A program made the translations under genes and the position numbers. Shown piece by piece: positions 46,609 through 59,229 of a DNA stretch of 64,000 nucleotides. This DNA is from Coriaria nepalensis (taxonomy: Eukaryota; Streptophyta; Magnoliopsida; Cucurbitales; Coriariaceae), in assembly GCA_027186245.1 (NCBI GenBank), contig CP114498.1, forward strand, positions 8,673,001 through 8,737,000, written 5' to 3'. Under the pieces are notes generated by a model. That model made no database searches, was not told the DNA's origin, and was given only the letters and a program-made list of their open reading frames with translations. Each line of letters opens with the position of its first letter. Position 1 is the first letter of the stretch.

Positions 46609-48308
46609 ATGGATGCGGCAAAGAAGAAGGCTCTGTTTCGTGCTAAATTGAATGCTCAGAAGAAGGAAAAGCGTATTGATTCTCCTTTAGTCAGGTATAT
46701 AATTTCATTGCATTGTTGTTCTTGTCTATTATTCATAACCAGATTTCTAATTGCATCATTTTCTTTTGAATGTGCAGATACAACGAATCTGATCAGCCAA
46801 TTTGTAGAGTTTGTGATGTGGTTTTGAAATCAGAATTGAATTGGGATGCACACCAAGCTTCTCGTAAACATCACGAGGCGATGTTATTACTAAAAAACAC
46901 TGCAATTTTCAGTCTTTCTTAGGGACTAAAATGATGTGAAGCTGTGATTTTAATCTCGTATTCATTCTGCTTGACGATTGTAGAAACATGGTATTACTAT
47001 CAAGTATCAATCTCCCATCTATTTTTTTTTTAATTAGCATCATTATTTAGTCTAATAGGTCTTCATTCTTCGCTGACTCTAACAAGGCATGGTTTTCGGA
47101 GCAGTTGTTAATTATCTTTTTTCCTTGCTTATGATAGGCAATAAGTAATATCAAAGCTAATGCAGCAGGCTTATCACGTGTCAACAAAGAGAAAGACAAA
47201 GCCCCTGAAAAGTTTCCAAAACCCGAATCTGCATGCTCATCAGATATGCAGAGCACAAAGATGGAGCCAGAAAAGACTGAAATTGCCAAACCCCAGTCTT
47301 CATCTGTGCTTCCTCCTGATTTTTTCGATAACAATGAGAAAACCAAGTCGAAAACAGGTAATTCTGTGATTTATATTACTTTTTATCATCTATTGTATGC
47401 ATTATCTTAGGTCATGTCTTGAACATATTTGCCTCGTGTAATTTAGATAAGGTTTCTGTCAAATTAGTGGAGCCTAAACCACAAAAGAAGTTGGGCTCTT
47501 CTCAAACTCAAATGGAGACGGTAAATATAGACACAAAGATAGAAGTGGAGAAATCAACTGAGAATAATACTGATTCGGAAACAAAGCAAGGAAAGAGAGC
47601 TCTCCCTGAAGGCTTCTTTGATGACAAGGAAGCTGATTTACGTGCACGTGGGATTAAGCTCGTCAAGCCTGATGTCAAGTAGGTTCTTGCTTTACATATG
47701 ATTAAATGCTTATAGTATGTTATCTTCCCTGTTATTTTCCGATTATATGACGTAGAGGATGCAATATAAATTTGGGTATATGTAATATTCTGGCTAGGGA
47801 TGAGTACAAGGAATTTAAGAAATTGATCCAAGAAGACCTGCAGGAGGTAGATGACCGCTTAGAAGAGGAAGAGGTATGCTCTTATTAAATCTTTCAAACC
47901 TTTATCACTAATAAATATATTCATATATTTTCTAAAAGTTTCTTAGTATTGACTGTTCTACCTACTTCAGTTTGATGCTGCTGAAATGGTAGAAGAAGCT
48001 GAATCAGTTGAGCAAAAGTAAGTGCAAAAGAAGATCGAAATTCCTCATTTCATTGTTTCTAAATTTGCATCTCTGTGTGCTAAGAGTTCTGAGGTTTTTT
48101 TTTTTTTTTTTTAAATATTGTCAGGAGCTGTAGGGAGAAGGTGGAAATGTTAAGGAAGAAGAAAATGGAGTTAGAAGCTGTTCGATCCACAAAATGCAGT
48201 AAACCTTCCGACAAGGCTGCAAATGCTGTATCTAAGCTCGAAGAGTCGTCTAGTGATGGTGACAGGGAAGAGGATTTTGCAGTTGATTGGAGAGCTCAAC
48301 ATTTGTGA
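46609..48308 (+). CDS. ZNF830: Zinc finger protein 830-like, spliceosome-associated type
   Basis: Seven coding exons (46609-46694, 46778-46882, 47146-47357, 47447-47678, 47798-47873, 47971-48017, 48125-48308) give about 313 codons. The N-terminus holds a U1-type C2H2 zinc finger (CRVCDVVLKSELNWDAH, HH ligands at about 60-61). Next come a charged Lys/Glu-rich middle, two LPPDFFD/LPEGFFDD-type motifs, a coiled-coil acidic segment (DDRLEEEEFDAAEM) and the conserved C-terminal FAVDWRAQHL. This is the layout of eukaryotic ZNF830, a nuclear protein linked to pre-mRNA splicing. The exon 2 to 3 junction is ambiguous. A canonical GT-AG choice (46882/47146) gives HEAINIKANA, while a donor at 46877 with noncanonical GC gives HEAISNIKA, closer to the family pattern. 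Everything else is straightforward. Confidence 0.87.
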
Positions 48309-48446
48309 AAACTTTGCTTAATGCTCATAGTAGGACTTAGCGTTTCTCAAACTTCAGTTTTAGAAACTCCAGTTGGAGTTCTTTTTTCTTTCTTTGTCTA
48401 AAACCCATGGGTTGGACAAATGCGTGCTGATTCAGAGGTAACCCAT

Positions 48447-48836
48447 TATCAATCAGATATATTGTATGATAATTTCTGTTTTTGGGTACATAGATTAAGA
48501 TTGATGGCCATTGACCAAAGGAAGTACATTGATTAATTAGTGGCTGATACTTGTTTGAATGTATCCTAGTGCTCAGGCAACTAACCCGATAGTGATGCAC
48601 TCATGCATCCTTGCTTATCATTTATCAATCATTATTGATCACATACCTTTTTTGTATGATAATTTCTCACTTTTTCAGGTAAAAAAAAAAAAGGAGGGAC
48701 CAAATTTTAGGTCAAATTGATTCATGGCCATTAGCCAAAGAAACTAAGAAAGTACATTAATTAGTGGCTGCTACTTATTTTTATATATCCTAGTGCTCAG
48801 GCAATTAAGCCAGTAGTGATGCATTATTGCATCCAT
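48447..48836 (+). repeat. Tandem duplication (about 175 and 210 bp) downstream of the ZNF830-like gene
   Basis: Copy 1 (about 48447-48622) and copy 2 (about 48623-48836) share in order TATCAATCA, TTGTATGATAATTTCT, ATGGCCATT, CCAAAG, AGTACATT, TTAGTGGCTG, ATCCTAGTGCTCAGGCAA and AGTGATGCA. Small insertions separate them. It is a direct, mostly non-coding duplication. Confidence 0.8.
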
Positions 48837-48839
48837 GAA

Positions 48840-49737
48840 AATATAATTTATTTCCTTTATTTTTTTTTTTATAAAAAAAAAAAATTGTTTTTTGTACTAT
48901 CAGTTTTAGTATTATTTATTTATTTATTTATCCTAAAATCAACACATTAATTTCCTCGAATAATTTATCGAGTTTGGTTAGATTCCTCTTGAGTTTACTT
49001 GTTTGAAACTTTGAGAAGAGTTAGCTTATATTTATATATAATATTATTAATGTGCGATTATAATTTGATGAAGGTTCTGCGAAAGAATGTTTCAACTATC
49101 AAAAGGTTAATAAATAAGCATTTTAAAACCACATTTTCATTGCTTGATTTTAATTAATTATTTAATTATTACTTAATTGCTCGTACATCTGACATAATAC
49201 GTGTACCTGTGTAATTGCCACGTGGAGCACCGAATTTTTATGAATAAATTAAGATTAATCTCTTAAAATTTGAGATAATTATATCGAGTATTATAAATTT
49301 TTATAATTATAATAAATATTTTAATTTTAAATTTTAATTTTAAATTTAAATTATAATGAAATCTTTTTTTTTTTATAAAATAATTTGAAATTTTAAAATT
49401 TACTTTAAGTTTATATTTTTAATACTTTGGATCCATTTATTATTTAAATAAAATTTTCATCTTTATATCTTTGTATAAATTTAAGAAATGAAAATTTTCA
49501 TATTAATTTAAAAATTATTTTTTATCTTTGTATTTTCAATTTTTATCCTTCTCCGTCAAAATGTAAAATGTTCATTTTTTTTGGCTCTTCACCGCCGACA
49601 TCATTCTTTGCTATAAAGTCTCTCTCTTTCTTGATGTTTGGTAATATTTGAAAATTGGTTCATAATATTTTAAGATTAATTTTAAAAGTAATTTTTAATT
49701 TTTAATTCATAAAAAAGTTGGGGAGATGTTTAATTGG
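48840..49737. other. AT-rich intergenic stretch
   Basis: No gene is seen. It holds poly-A/T runs near 48864 and 49364. Confidence 0.5.
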
Positions 49738-50196
49738 ATATTTTGAAACGTGTTTCGTATTTTAAAACATATTTTAATGATGTGTCACGATTTAAGAAAA
49801 TGAATAAATATATCAAATCATATCAAATTTTTATTTTTTAATTAATTTTTAATAATTATATAATATACCTCTAAAAATTTAAAATATATATTTTCACTTT
49901 CTTTCTCAAATTCTTACTGACCAAAAAAATAAACATCCATGAATGGAGCTCGATGCTCCATCACCGGAGATTCAAGCTCCATTAATGGATGCTTTTTTTT
50001 TTCTGCCACAGAGCCAACAAAATTGTGGCAGTAAGAAATTAATGAATAAGTTAAAAATATAATTTTTAAATTTTTAAAAATATTTTTTATAATTATTAAA
50101 AATTAAAAATATTTTATCATAAAATATCATATCTAAAATTTTTTTTTATTGTAAAAGCACGTTTTGAAACTCATGGCTTTTGAATTTTAGAATGCT
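49738..50196. repeat. Fold-back MITE with inner hairpin
   Basis: The left arm (49740-49930) and the reverse complement of the right arm (50000-50195) pair over nearly their whole length (TTTCAAAACGTG at the ends; TTTTTAATAATTATA and TTCTTACTG inside). At the centre, 49934-49950 and 49975-49991 form a nearly perfect 17-bp stem (CATCCAT.AATGGAGCT). No coding sequence is present. It lies about 800 bp upstream of the SKOR ATG. The superfamily is unknown. Confidence 0.7.
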
Positions 50197-51007
50197 GGGT
50201 CGCATGGGAAACGAAAACGAAAAAATGGATGGAGGTGATTATAAAATAATGTAAATATATATAAAATTGACTTTTAAAAAAAAGTCAAGAATATTAAAAA
50301 TAAAATTTTAAAGTTGAAAATAAATAAAAATAAAAATTTAAAATAATTTTTATTAAATCATTTTTCTGTCACGTGTTGCTTGGGTTTTTATAGCCAGCTA
50401 CGGTATGAATCTATGATCTCCATCTCAGTCCAATGGGACCCACCGTATATTTTTCTTAATATTTTATTTTCTGTTACATTCATTTAAATCTGTGAGAAGG
50501 TTGGAGATGACACGTTTGACACTTAATCTTGATAGCTATGAATTAAACAATCTAATCACTTGATAATATAAATCTAAATATTATCATATTATTTATTTAT
50601 TACATTGCCCGTGGTTGTAAGTTACCCGAATATAATTGTCATATAATACTTTAGTCTAAAATTATTTAATTTAAATTTTACAATTTGTTACAATTGTACA
50701 CTTGCGTGGTAACAGTTGCAACTTTATAAACAAGAAATCGTTCGTCCAGAAACCATCAGATTCTGTCATTTTCAAGTTTGCGCTCTCTCTCTCTCTCCGT
50801 TCATTCACATTCATGTACAGAGGGGTCTCGTGAGAAATCTAGCAGTAGTAGCAGGCTAGCAGCTCAACCGTCCTATCGCATTAATCGTCTTCCACTTTTT
50901 AAATCATCATCATATCTATAGTTCTCGATTCTTATAGCAAATCGCTGCTTCTTCTCATTCAGCAAGAAGATGATGATGATGTTGCTGACGGTAATTAGGG
51001 ATTCAGA

Positions 51008-54000
51008 ATGAGGGGGAGAGGAGGCGGAGAAGAGAACAATCGGGAGGAGGTGATGATGGAGACGACGGAGAACGGCGAGGGTGAGTATGAAGTAGACATC
51101 AGCCTGAAAGATCGAATGAAATCGTCGCGTGGAAGCATATTCAATCTGATTAGGAACGAGTTTAGGCACGAAAACGTCATTAATGGCATCAAATCTCTGT
51201 CCAGAGGTTTCGTCATCCATCCAGAAAACAGGTACGTCTCGATCAGATTTTCCATTGCATTCATGCTTTCAATTTATTATTATTATTAAACTTTTTGTTT
51301 CTAAATTAAATTAAACTATCAAGCTCGGATTCTGGAAAATAAAATAAGTTAGTTTCAAACTTTCGAATTGGAGCGTTGAAAAATGGAGGTAAAACCGTCA
51401 TTCCCGCCACCGCCAGATCCACGGCATCGAAGCGCCGAGGTGGTTTTTACGTAATCAAAACGGTTCGTACTAACTAATTTGAGTTACTGGTAAAAAGTTG
51501 AAGCGATAATAAACGTTTTTAAAAGAGTGCAATGAATGTGACAATCGTCAAAAATGAGTCCGGACAATGTGTTATGTGGGGGATATGCCAGAATTCCAGA
51601 TACCAGTAGCTTACGGCCAACAAAAGAAAAAAAAATATATATATATACTGCCATGGATGCTAAGCACAAAATATGTACACATGTATGACCTGGCAATATA
51701 AAATAAAATAATAAAATATTGATGATCTCTACTTTCTCGTGATTTTATTTATTGATAAAAGAGAAATTAAATTTAATAAAATAAACGATTTAATAATTAT
51801 TTCTATATATTTAAAATTTATCTATATTCAATATTTAATATTTTTTTAATTTATTCATATTTCATATAGATTGCTCTCATAAAAATTTGTACTGCACTGT
51901 CAGAATCCCTTGCAATTCGATTTTTTTTTTTAAATCTTTTTTGGGGTCTTCTCCGTCGGAGAATCTCCGAAATACATATACGGAGTTGGCCTAACATGGT
52001 GACGTGATGTCCAAATTGTACGTGTGAAATTATTTTGATTAAAAAGAAAATTGTAAATTCATGTTTATCCAAACTATTTAACTTGTTTCTTACGCTTTTG
52101 GCCCAACCTTTTTTTTTTTTTTTTTTTGACCTTCAGGCTAGAATTTCTCCAAATGCATATAATATATTTATGTACATCTTTTTGGTGGGGATTGGGGGCG
52201 CCAAACATGATATGCGAGCAAAAATATTTTCATTACATTCTTGAAATCCTTGATTTTTGTATTGAGGAAAGTGTATATATAAGTGATTAAAGTGTACAGA
52301 AAAGATAACAAGATAGAAAAATGAAGAGCAAACTAAATGCAGGTGGTACAAAGCGTGGACAAATTTCATACTGGTCTGGGCTCTATACTCATCCATCTTC
52401 ACACCTATGGAGTTTGGCTTCTTCAGGGGATTGCCAGAGCACCTCTTCATACTCGACATTGCAGGACAGATTGCTTTTCTCCTCGACATCATCTTGCAGT
52501 TCTTTGTTGCCTACAGAGACAGTCAAACCTACCGTATGGTTTATAAGCGCACCCCTATTGCTCTCAGGTTTGTCTTCTACCCTTTACTTTCTTATAATGT
52601 GGGCTGGCTTTTAAGTTTTAATTTTGTTTTTTGTTTTTGTTTTTTTTGTTTTACTAGATTTAATTCTTTGATGCAGATACTTGAAATCCAGTTTTTTGGT
52701 TGATTTCCTTGGCTGTATGCCTTGGGATATCATCTATAAGGTACATCATCTTTTTCTCATTTTATGGCTATTGCTGTTATGAGATCAATCAATCACCATT
52801 TTAGTTTTCTCTGTTGTAGACCTTAAGGCAATTGGTTTTTTCAGGCTTCTGGCAAAAAAGAGGAATTGAGGTACCTTCTTTGGATCAGATTGAGTAGGGT
52901 GCGTAAAGTGAACAATTTCTTTCAGAAGTTGGAGAAAGACATACGCATCAATTACTTGTTTACTAGGATCGTAAAGCTTATTGCTGTTGAGATCTACTGT
53001 AGCCATACAGCTGCCTGTATTTTTTACTATCTGGCTACAACTATGCCTGCTTCCAAAGAGGGATATACATGGATTGGAAGTTTAAAATTGGGCGATTATG
53101 CTTACTCTAGTTTCAGAGAGATTGATATATGGAAACGATACATAACGTCTTTATATTTTGCTGTTGTCACTATGGCCACTGTTGGTAGGTTCACTTACAT
53201 ATACTTTAGTAATCTATTCATACTTCTGGTTGATAAAAGAATTTTTTGACGTGAAATCAGAAGTCTGTTCAAGATGAGGGTGTTTTTCTGGTACAGGGTA
53301 TGGAGACATACATGCAGTCAATATAAGGGAGATGATCTTCATTATGATATATGTCTCTTTTGACATGATTCTCGGGGCTTATTTGATCGGTAACATGACG
53401 GCATTGATTGTAAAAGGATCAAAGACAGAAAAATTCAGGGACAAAATGACAGACCTCATCAGGTATATGAACAGAAATAGACTTGGAAGTGACATCCGTA
53501 ATCAGGTCAAAGGCCATGTACGTTTGCAGTATGAAAGTAGCTACACTGATCCTGCTGTTCTGCAAGACCTTCCCATTTCTATTCGTGCCAAGGTATGGAC
53601 ATTTACTCCTTGATTAAAATCAAATAACAAGTACCCAGAATTGGATGAGTGTTGACTAAGTTTATTTGTACAGATTTCAAGAACTTTGTACTTTCCCTGT
53701 GTTGAGAGCGTTGCGCTTTTTAAGGGATGCTCATCTGAATTTATCAATCAGATAGTAAGTCATTGTGTTACTTTCTGAGATCTTCATTTGGAGAATGATG
53801 CTAATTTTGAGCCTCAAGACATGATGCTGAGTTCACAGCGATATTGCTTATGCTGATAGTGATTAACTTGCAGGTGAGTAAACTGCATGAAGAGTTTTTT
53901 CTTCCTGGAGAAGTAGTTATGGAGCAGGGAATTGTAGTGGATCAACTTTATTTTGTCTGTCATGGTATCCTGGTATGTTCATTATGATTGGAAACTTTTT

Positions 54001-55886
54001 CAATAATTTTCGGTTAATCAGTATAAAAGCTTTCTTTTATCATTAATCATTTTCTGTTTTTAATCTTTTTCCTTTTGCATCTACTGCATTTCAGAGTTCT
54101 ATATGCCCATGTCTATTGTTCCTCCTTTTCTCCATTAGATGAGGCTAATTGGTGTTTTTTTTTCTACAGGAGGAAGTGGGAATCGGTGAGGATGGACTAG
54201 AAGAGACTGTTTCGCTACTAGAACCCGAAAGCTCATTTGGAGAGTTTTCTATACTTTGCAATATTCCTCAGCCTTATACAGTTCGAGTTTGTGAATTATG
54301 TCGGCTTCTACGGCTCGATAAACAGTCTTTCACAAACATTCTCGAGATATTTTTCTCCGATGGTCGTAAAATTTTGAATAACCTTCTGGAGGTAATCTTC
54401 TGATCTAGTAAATTTCCATTATTCAGAAGTTCCGCTAGCTTTTGCCTTTGATAAAAGAATAATATGCATATACATATTCAATAACTAATCTCTCTCAGGG
54501 AAAAGAATCTAATGTTCGAATAAAGCAACTGGAATCCGATATCACATTTCATATCTCCAAGAAAGAAGCTGAACTTTCTTTGAAGCTAAATAGTGCAGCC
54601 TATGATGGGGACTTATACCAGCTGAAAAATCTAATCCGAGCTGGAGCTGATCCAAACAAGACAGACTATGATGGAAGGTCACCATTGGTATGGAATACTC
54701 TTTCCTAGATATCAAGAGTCAAATGTATCATCTTATAACATGAACCGTTTTTATCTGATTCAAGCTCTTAATTGCGAACAGCATCTTGCGGCATCAAGAG
54801 GACATGAAGATATTACACTTTTCCTCATCCAGGAAGGTGTAGACACCGATGCTAAAGGTGATTCTCTTTCTGATAAATCATCATGCCATTTTCGCATTAC
54901 ATTTCTTCTACTGGATATCTATTCTCAATGTCTCATAGTATTCGAACTCTGTTTTCTGGGTAGATAATTTTGGAACCACGCCATTACTAGAAGCCATAAA
55001 AAATGGGCACGACCGAGTTGCCTCTTTGCTTGTAAACCAAGGCGCCACTTTGAAGATAGAAAATCCAGGTAGCTTTCTATGTACGGCAGTTGCAATGGGC
55101 GATTCCGATTTCGTTAGAAGACTACTGCCAAATGGGATCGATCCAAACTCCAAAGATTACGATCACCGAACCCCGCTTCACATAGCCGTGTCCGAAGGAT
55201 TCTACTTGATGGCTAAACTGCTCCTAGAAGCTGGAGCCAGTGTTTTCTCAGAGGACAGGTAAAGAAAGTAATGAAAACGGTCATCTTCTTTTTTTTCTTT
55301 TTTTCTTTTTTTTTTTTTTAATGAAAAAGTGGTCATCTTCTTATTGCTTAACTTTTATGATTGATTGATTTTTGGTGCTTTGAAAATTTCTTACAGAAGG
55401 GGAAACACCCCTTTTGATGAAAGTCAAATGTCCGCAAACAAGAATCTGAGGAAGCTTTTAGAGAAGTGGAAGGCTATTCAGTTATCAGAATTCCCAAACC
55501 GCCACCCTGAAATACCCGGTTAGTCTAAAACTCTGCTTTAAAATGGGGAAAATGGGGGGGGGGGGGGGGGACCCGATTTAGTGAAAAAATTGTTTCATAC
55601 TAACTCTTGGAAGTCTGCTTTTGCAGATAGAAAACACTCAAGGAAATGCACAGTGTTTCCTTTCCAACCATGGGAAGCTTATAAAGAAGTAGAAGGTAGA
55701 AGAAGATCTGGGATTGTGATGTGGGTCCCACGTACAATTGAAGAGCTTATCAGAAAAGCATCTGAGCAGCTTGAAATTCCAAGCGATTCCTCTTGTGTAG
55801 TATTATCAGAAGATGGAGGTAAAATTTGTGATGTAGATTTGATCATTGATGGCCAGAAGCTGTATCTGGTCAATGAAACACTATAA
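51008..55886 (+). CDS. SKOR: SKOR-type outward-rectifying Shaker potassium channel
   Basis: Thirteen exons (51008-51231, 52343-52567, 52677-52740, 52845-53184, 53297-53592, 53674-53754, 53874-53972, 54170-54391, 54499-54687, 54782-54857, 54964-55258, 55397-55518, 55627-55886) give 830 codons, as expected for SKOR/GORK. In order they encode a cytosolic N-terminus, six membrane segments with the basic S4 (LLWIRLSRVRKV), and the pore with TVGYGD at about 283-288. Then follow the cyclic-nucleotide-binding fold (FFLPGEVVMEQG, SSFGEFSILCNIP), ankyrin repeats (DYDGRSPLHLAASRGHED, HRTPLHIAVSEGF) and the C-terminal KHA domain. SKOR loads potassium into the xylem; the GORK paralogue acts in guard cells. 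The two are hard to tell apart by sequence here, and SKOR is favoured. Intron 1 is about 1.1 kb, and intron 12 carries a 17-base G run. Confidence 0.93.
55554..55570 (+). repeat. 17-bp poly-G tract in SKOR intron 12
   Basis: An uninterrupted run of 17 G lies between the exons ending at 55518 and starting at 55627. It may be hard to sequence accurately. Confidence 0.9.
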
Positions 55887-55889
55887 ATG

Positions 55890-56221
55890 AAATAAATAAA
55901 TAAAAAGAGCCTTTTTGTTCTTTCTTATAAATGAACTTTAATTTCCTAATTCTTACGTCTTTAAATTTTGTTAAAAGTCTCGATTAGTTGTATTCGTTTC
56001 CTAAATATTTGAACTTTTAGAATAATTTATAATTTAAAATGAAGTTTATAATTTAAATTATAATTCTTTTTTTAATTTCTAGGGTATTATATATTTTTAT
56101 TTATGCTTGTTTGTAATAAACAAATGATTTTAGATTGTATTGTGTAATAATATTATGAAAAATTAATTTCTATTGAATTAAGTTTATACTCAATTTTATT
56201 CTAAAAAAATTTTAAAAATAA
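55890..56221. other. SKOR 3' UTR and AT-rich spacer
   Basis: No gene is visible; it contains the likely polyadenylation region of SKOR. Confidence 0.5.
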
Positions 56222-57234
56222 GGATTAAATTACTTTTTAGTCATATATAGTAGGGTTTTTATAATTTCATCCCGTGTTGTTAACTTACAATTTTTTTTAT
56301 GCGGTTTAAATGAGATTTTTTAATTACTTAGATTCATATTTTTTTTTATTCTTTCATAATTTTATATTATTTTATTATTTTATTTTATAATTCAATTTTT
56401 TATTTTTTGAAAAATAAAAAAAAATATTAAAAAATCTGATTCGATTTGTTGGAAAAAAACTATCAAAATGATCCATCTTTTTTTTTTTTTTTTTTAAGAA
56501 ATCTATCAAAATGATCTAAATTTTTCGTGAAATATTCAAGTGAAATCAAGTTATTCTTCGTAAAGAATTGAACAAACCCAATCTAATAGAACCAAAATCT
56601 TAAGGAAAAAAAAAGGAACACGAAGAACATGAACCGGGATATAAGTTTGTGTGCTTCGTGAAAGGGAAAAAAAGGAACTACAGTGGCACCAAACCTCCAT
56701 TATCAGAGGTTTGTAGTTTCTTTGTTTTTTTTTTTGTTCTTCAAAATGAACACGAACCTAGATCAGGGTTCGTGTTCTTTGTGTTCAGGATTTTTTCCTT
56801 AAGAATTTAGTTTTATCCGATTGGATTTGTTATAGTTCTTCACAAAAATTAAAATCGATTCAATCAAATTTCTCACAATGACTCAATATCGTTTGAATAT
56901 TTTACGAATAAATGTGATTGTTTCGATCAATTTGTTAGAAAAAATACTATTCAATTTCTCGCAAAAAAGATGAATCGTATTTTTTCCAATAAATTGTATT
57001 GGGTTTTTTTACTATTAATTTTTTATTTTTCAAAAAATAAAAAAAATTTAAAATAGAATAATAAATTAATACGAGAGAAAAATAGAAATAACAAAAAATT
57101 AAAGATGAAATAATATCAAAAAAATATGATATGATTGGCTAAAAATTCTCACTTGAACTACACAAGAAAGAAAAATTTGTAAGCTGACAACACCCGGATT
57201 TGTAAAAATCCTAGACTAAAAAGTAAGTTAACCC
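56222..57234. mobile_element. 1-kb fold-back element with long terminal inverted repeats (Mutator-like MITE candidate)
   Basis: The left terminus GATTAAATTACTTTTTAGTC (56223) matches the reverse complement of the right terminus GGTTAACTTACTTTTTAGTC (57234). The arms continue to pair inward, for example CAAACCCAATCTAATAG near 56575 against its counterpart near 56826. The centre is a hairpin of CAAACCTC and GAGGTTTG near 56700. Nothing is coding. Flanks TAAAAATAA and AAAAATTAA agree at 7 of 9 positions, so a 9-bp Mutator-type target duplication is possible. The superfamily assignment is tentative. Confidence 0.72.
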
Positions 57235-58110
57235 AAAAATTAAAAGAATTGGACTAAAAATAAATAGATGAATGAGATAATTTGATAATTATTTTGCTAA
57301 ATGACTCTTTTCAAACTTTTTGATACATGATTTAAAAAACTTATAATAAATAAATTAAAAAAAAAAAAGGAAATGATAAAAGACATTAATACCTCCTTAT
57401 TGAAATTAGAAACCCTAAAACTTAAATAAATAAATAAAAACAACAAAGGTCATTCTTTCTCTTCTTCCCCTCCATCGTTTTCACAGCCACAAAAGGTTCG
57501 AAATTCCCCCCTTCATTATCATCTGACTCGCGAACTTCTAGTCTAGTACTCTCTCTTTCTCTCTATCCTTTCTCTTTCTCTCTATCCTTTCTCTTTCTCT
57601 CACGAACTAGTTTGAAATCATCAACTCGTGAACTAATCTTAGTCCATTATTAACAGAGTCTGAAATCATCCATGAACTTCAAGTTTGAAATTATCAATGA
57701 CTATTAATGGAGGATAACAAAGAATGCCAGTCTTGAAAAGATAAAAATCGCACGGTATGTATTTATAATATAAGTTAGGGATTTGATTTTGATAAAAATG
57801 GTCTGATGACGTCCTAATTTTGATGAATTTGTAATGAAATTAAAGATTTATGTGAAATATAGTAGATTCTTTAAGTTTGATTTTGATTTTTGTCTATGAA
57901 ATGTTGATTTACTCTTTTGAATTTTCCTTGATTTTTATCTAATTCTACTTGATGATGGATTGAGTTCATGAATATGTGAAATCACAAGATAACGAACTGA
58001 GACAGTGTTTTATCTTAGTCCAAAATTTCGGTCAATATATTATGTAACTATTTGTTTATGTAAATAAATTGAACATTTTTTTGTTTGTTTTCTAGGAGAT
58101 GGATCACGTA
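57235..58110. other. Spacer with a short tandem repeat
   Basis: At about 57551-57600 a roughly 21-bp unit (CTCTCTATCCTTTCTCTTT) is repeated two to three times in pyrimidine-rich DNA. No gene is seen; this may be the flank of the MULE at 58.1-61.5 kb. Confidence 0.5.
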
Positions 58111-58114
58111 CCCT

Positions 58115-58490
58115 TACATGGTTTTTGAAGTTTGAGGATCATTTTTCTTACATGATTAATGATCGTTCGAGATTGTAGGAGGTGATTTCAGATATTAAGG
58201 AGAGACTTAATTATAAACAGTTGAAAAAGTTTAGAAAATCATACTTTGGTCACTTTCTAAAAGTTGATGAGAGAGTTTCAATCTCATAAATAGACATCCT
58301 CTTCATTACTCGATGAAAGAGTTTGCTCTTATTACTAGACTAAGATGTCATAAGTCACCAGCCTTACCTCTCAAAGTAAAGAAAAATACATAATTTTTGA
58401 AGTATTGGTTCAAAGGGAATGATAGATTACATATGATGAGCTTAAGGAGATTTTCAAAAATACCAAGTGTATAACTTAAAGGGAATGATA
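58115..58490 (+). pseudogene. DUF1985/Ulp1-type MULE-associated gene fragment
   Basis: Plus-strand fragments read LKKFRKSYFGHFLKVDERVS and, after a stop, YDELKEIFKN. This resembles the N-terminal DUF1985 region of Ulp1-protease-like genes often carried by plant Mutator-like elements. No peptidase domain is present and several stops break it. It lies next to a MULE transposase remnant on the opposite strand, which fits the association, but identity is only moderately supported. Confidence 0.5.
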
Positions 58491-59229
58491 GTAGGGTGTG
58501 TTTTTAATTTTTCCATAAACTTATACCTTAAACATAAATTTTAATCCCTAAACATAAACCTTAAACTCTAAACTTAAAACCTCAAACCCTAAACATAAAA
58601 AATAAATAAACAAAACACATAATGACTTAGATTTCATACTGTTTTGTTTAGTCTAAAATCTGTCCCAATTTGAAATTATGATTTTGGATTGAGACAGTAG
58701 GGCGTGCTTTTTTTTTTTCTATGTTGTGTGACAATTCAAAATCATGGACCCTAAAATTTCGGTCCTTGATTTCAGACTCGGACAAAAATTAAAAATTAAA
58801 AAAAATAAAAAAATTAAAAGTTAAGTGAAAGTATTTAGAAAATATACAAAAGTGAAACATAATAGTTCTTGTTACAATAATAAAACATCACACAATAAAC
58901 ATAACAGTTCTTACCGAAATAATAGTTATTCTTACAATAAACATAGCATCACATAATAAAATATCATGAAGAGTTTTTAATAGGTACTGGTGGAACTATA
59001 TTTTGACAAGTCTTTTTATTATGTTCAAGACTGCTCCAATTACCTGCTTTCTTTTCCTCCACATTTGTTCCCTTGTTGAAGGTATACATCTTTTTTTTTT
59101 TAATCTTCCACTCTATTTATGCATGATGTGTTGTAAACCAACAATTGACCGGACTGTTTCCAAAAAATCTCACTCGCTATTTGGTGGTATAAGATAAATT
59201 GACTATGTATATACGAACCTTCAATTTCT

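Noticed and set aside
51484..51696. Minus-strand frame in SKOR intron 1
   Set aside because: Short, intronic, low complexity, no recognisable domain.
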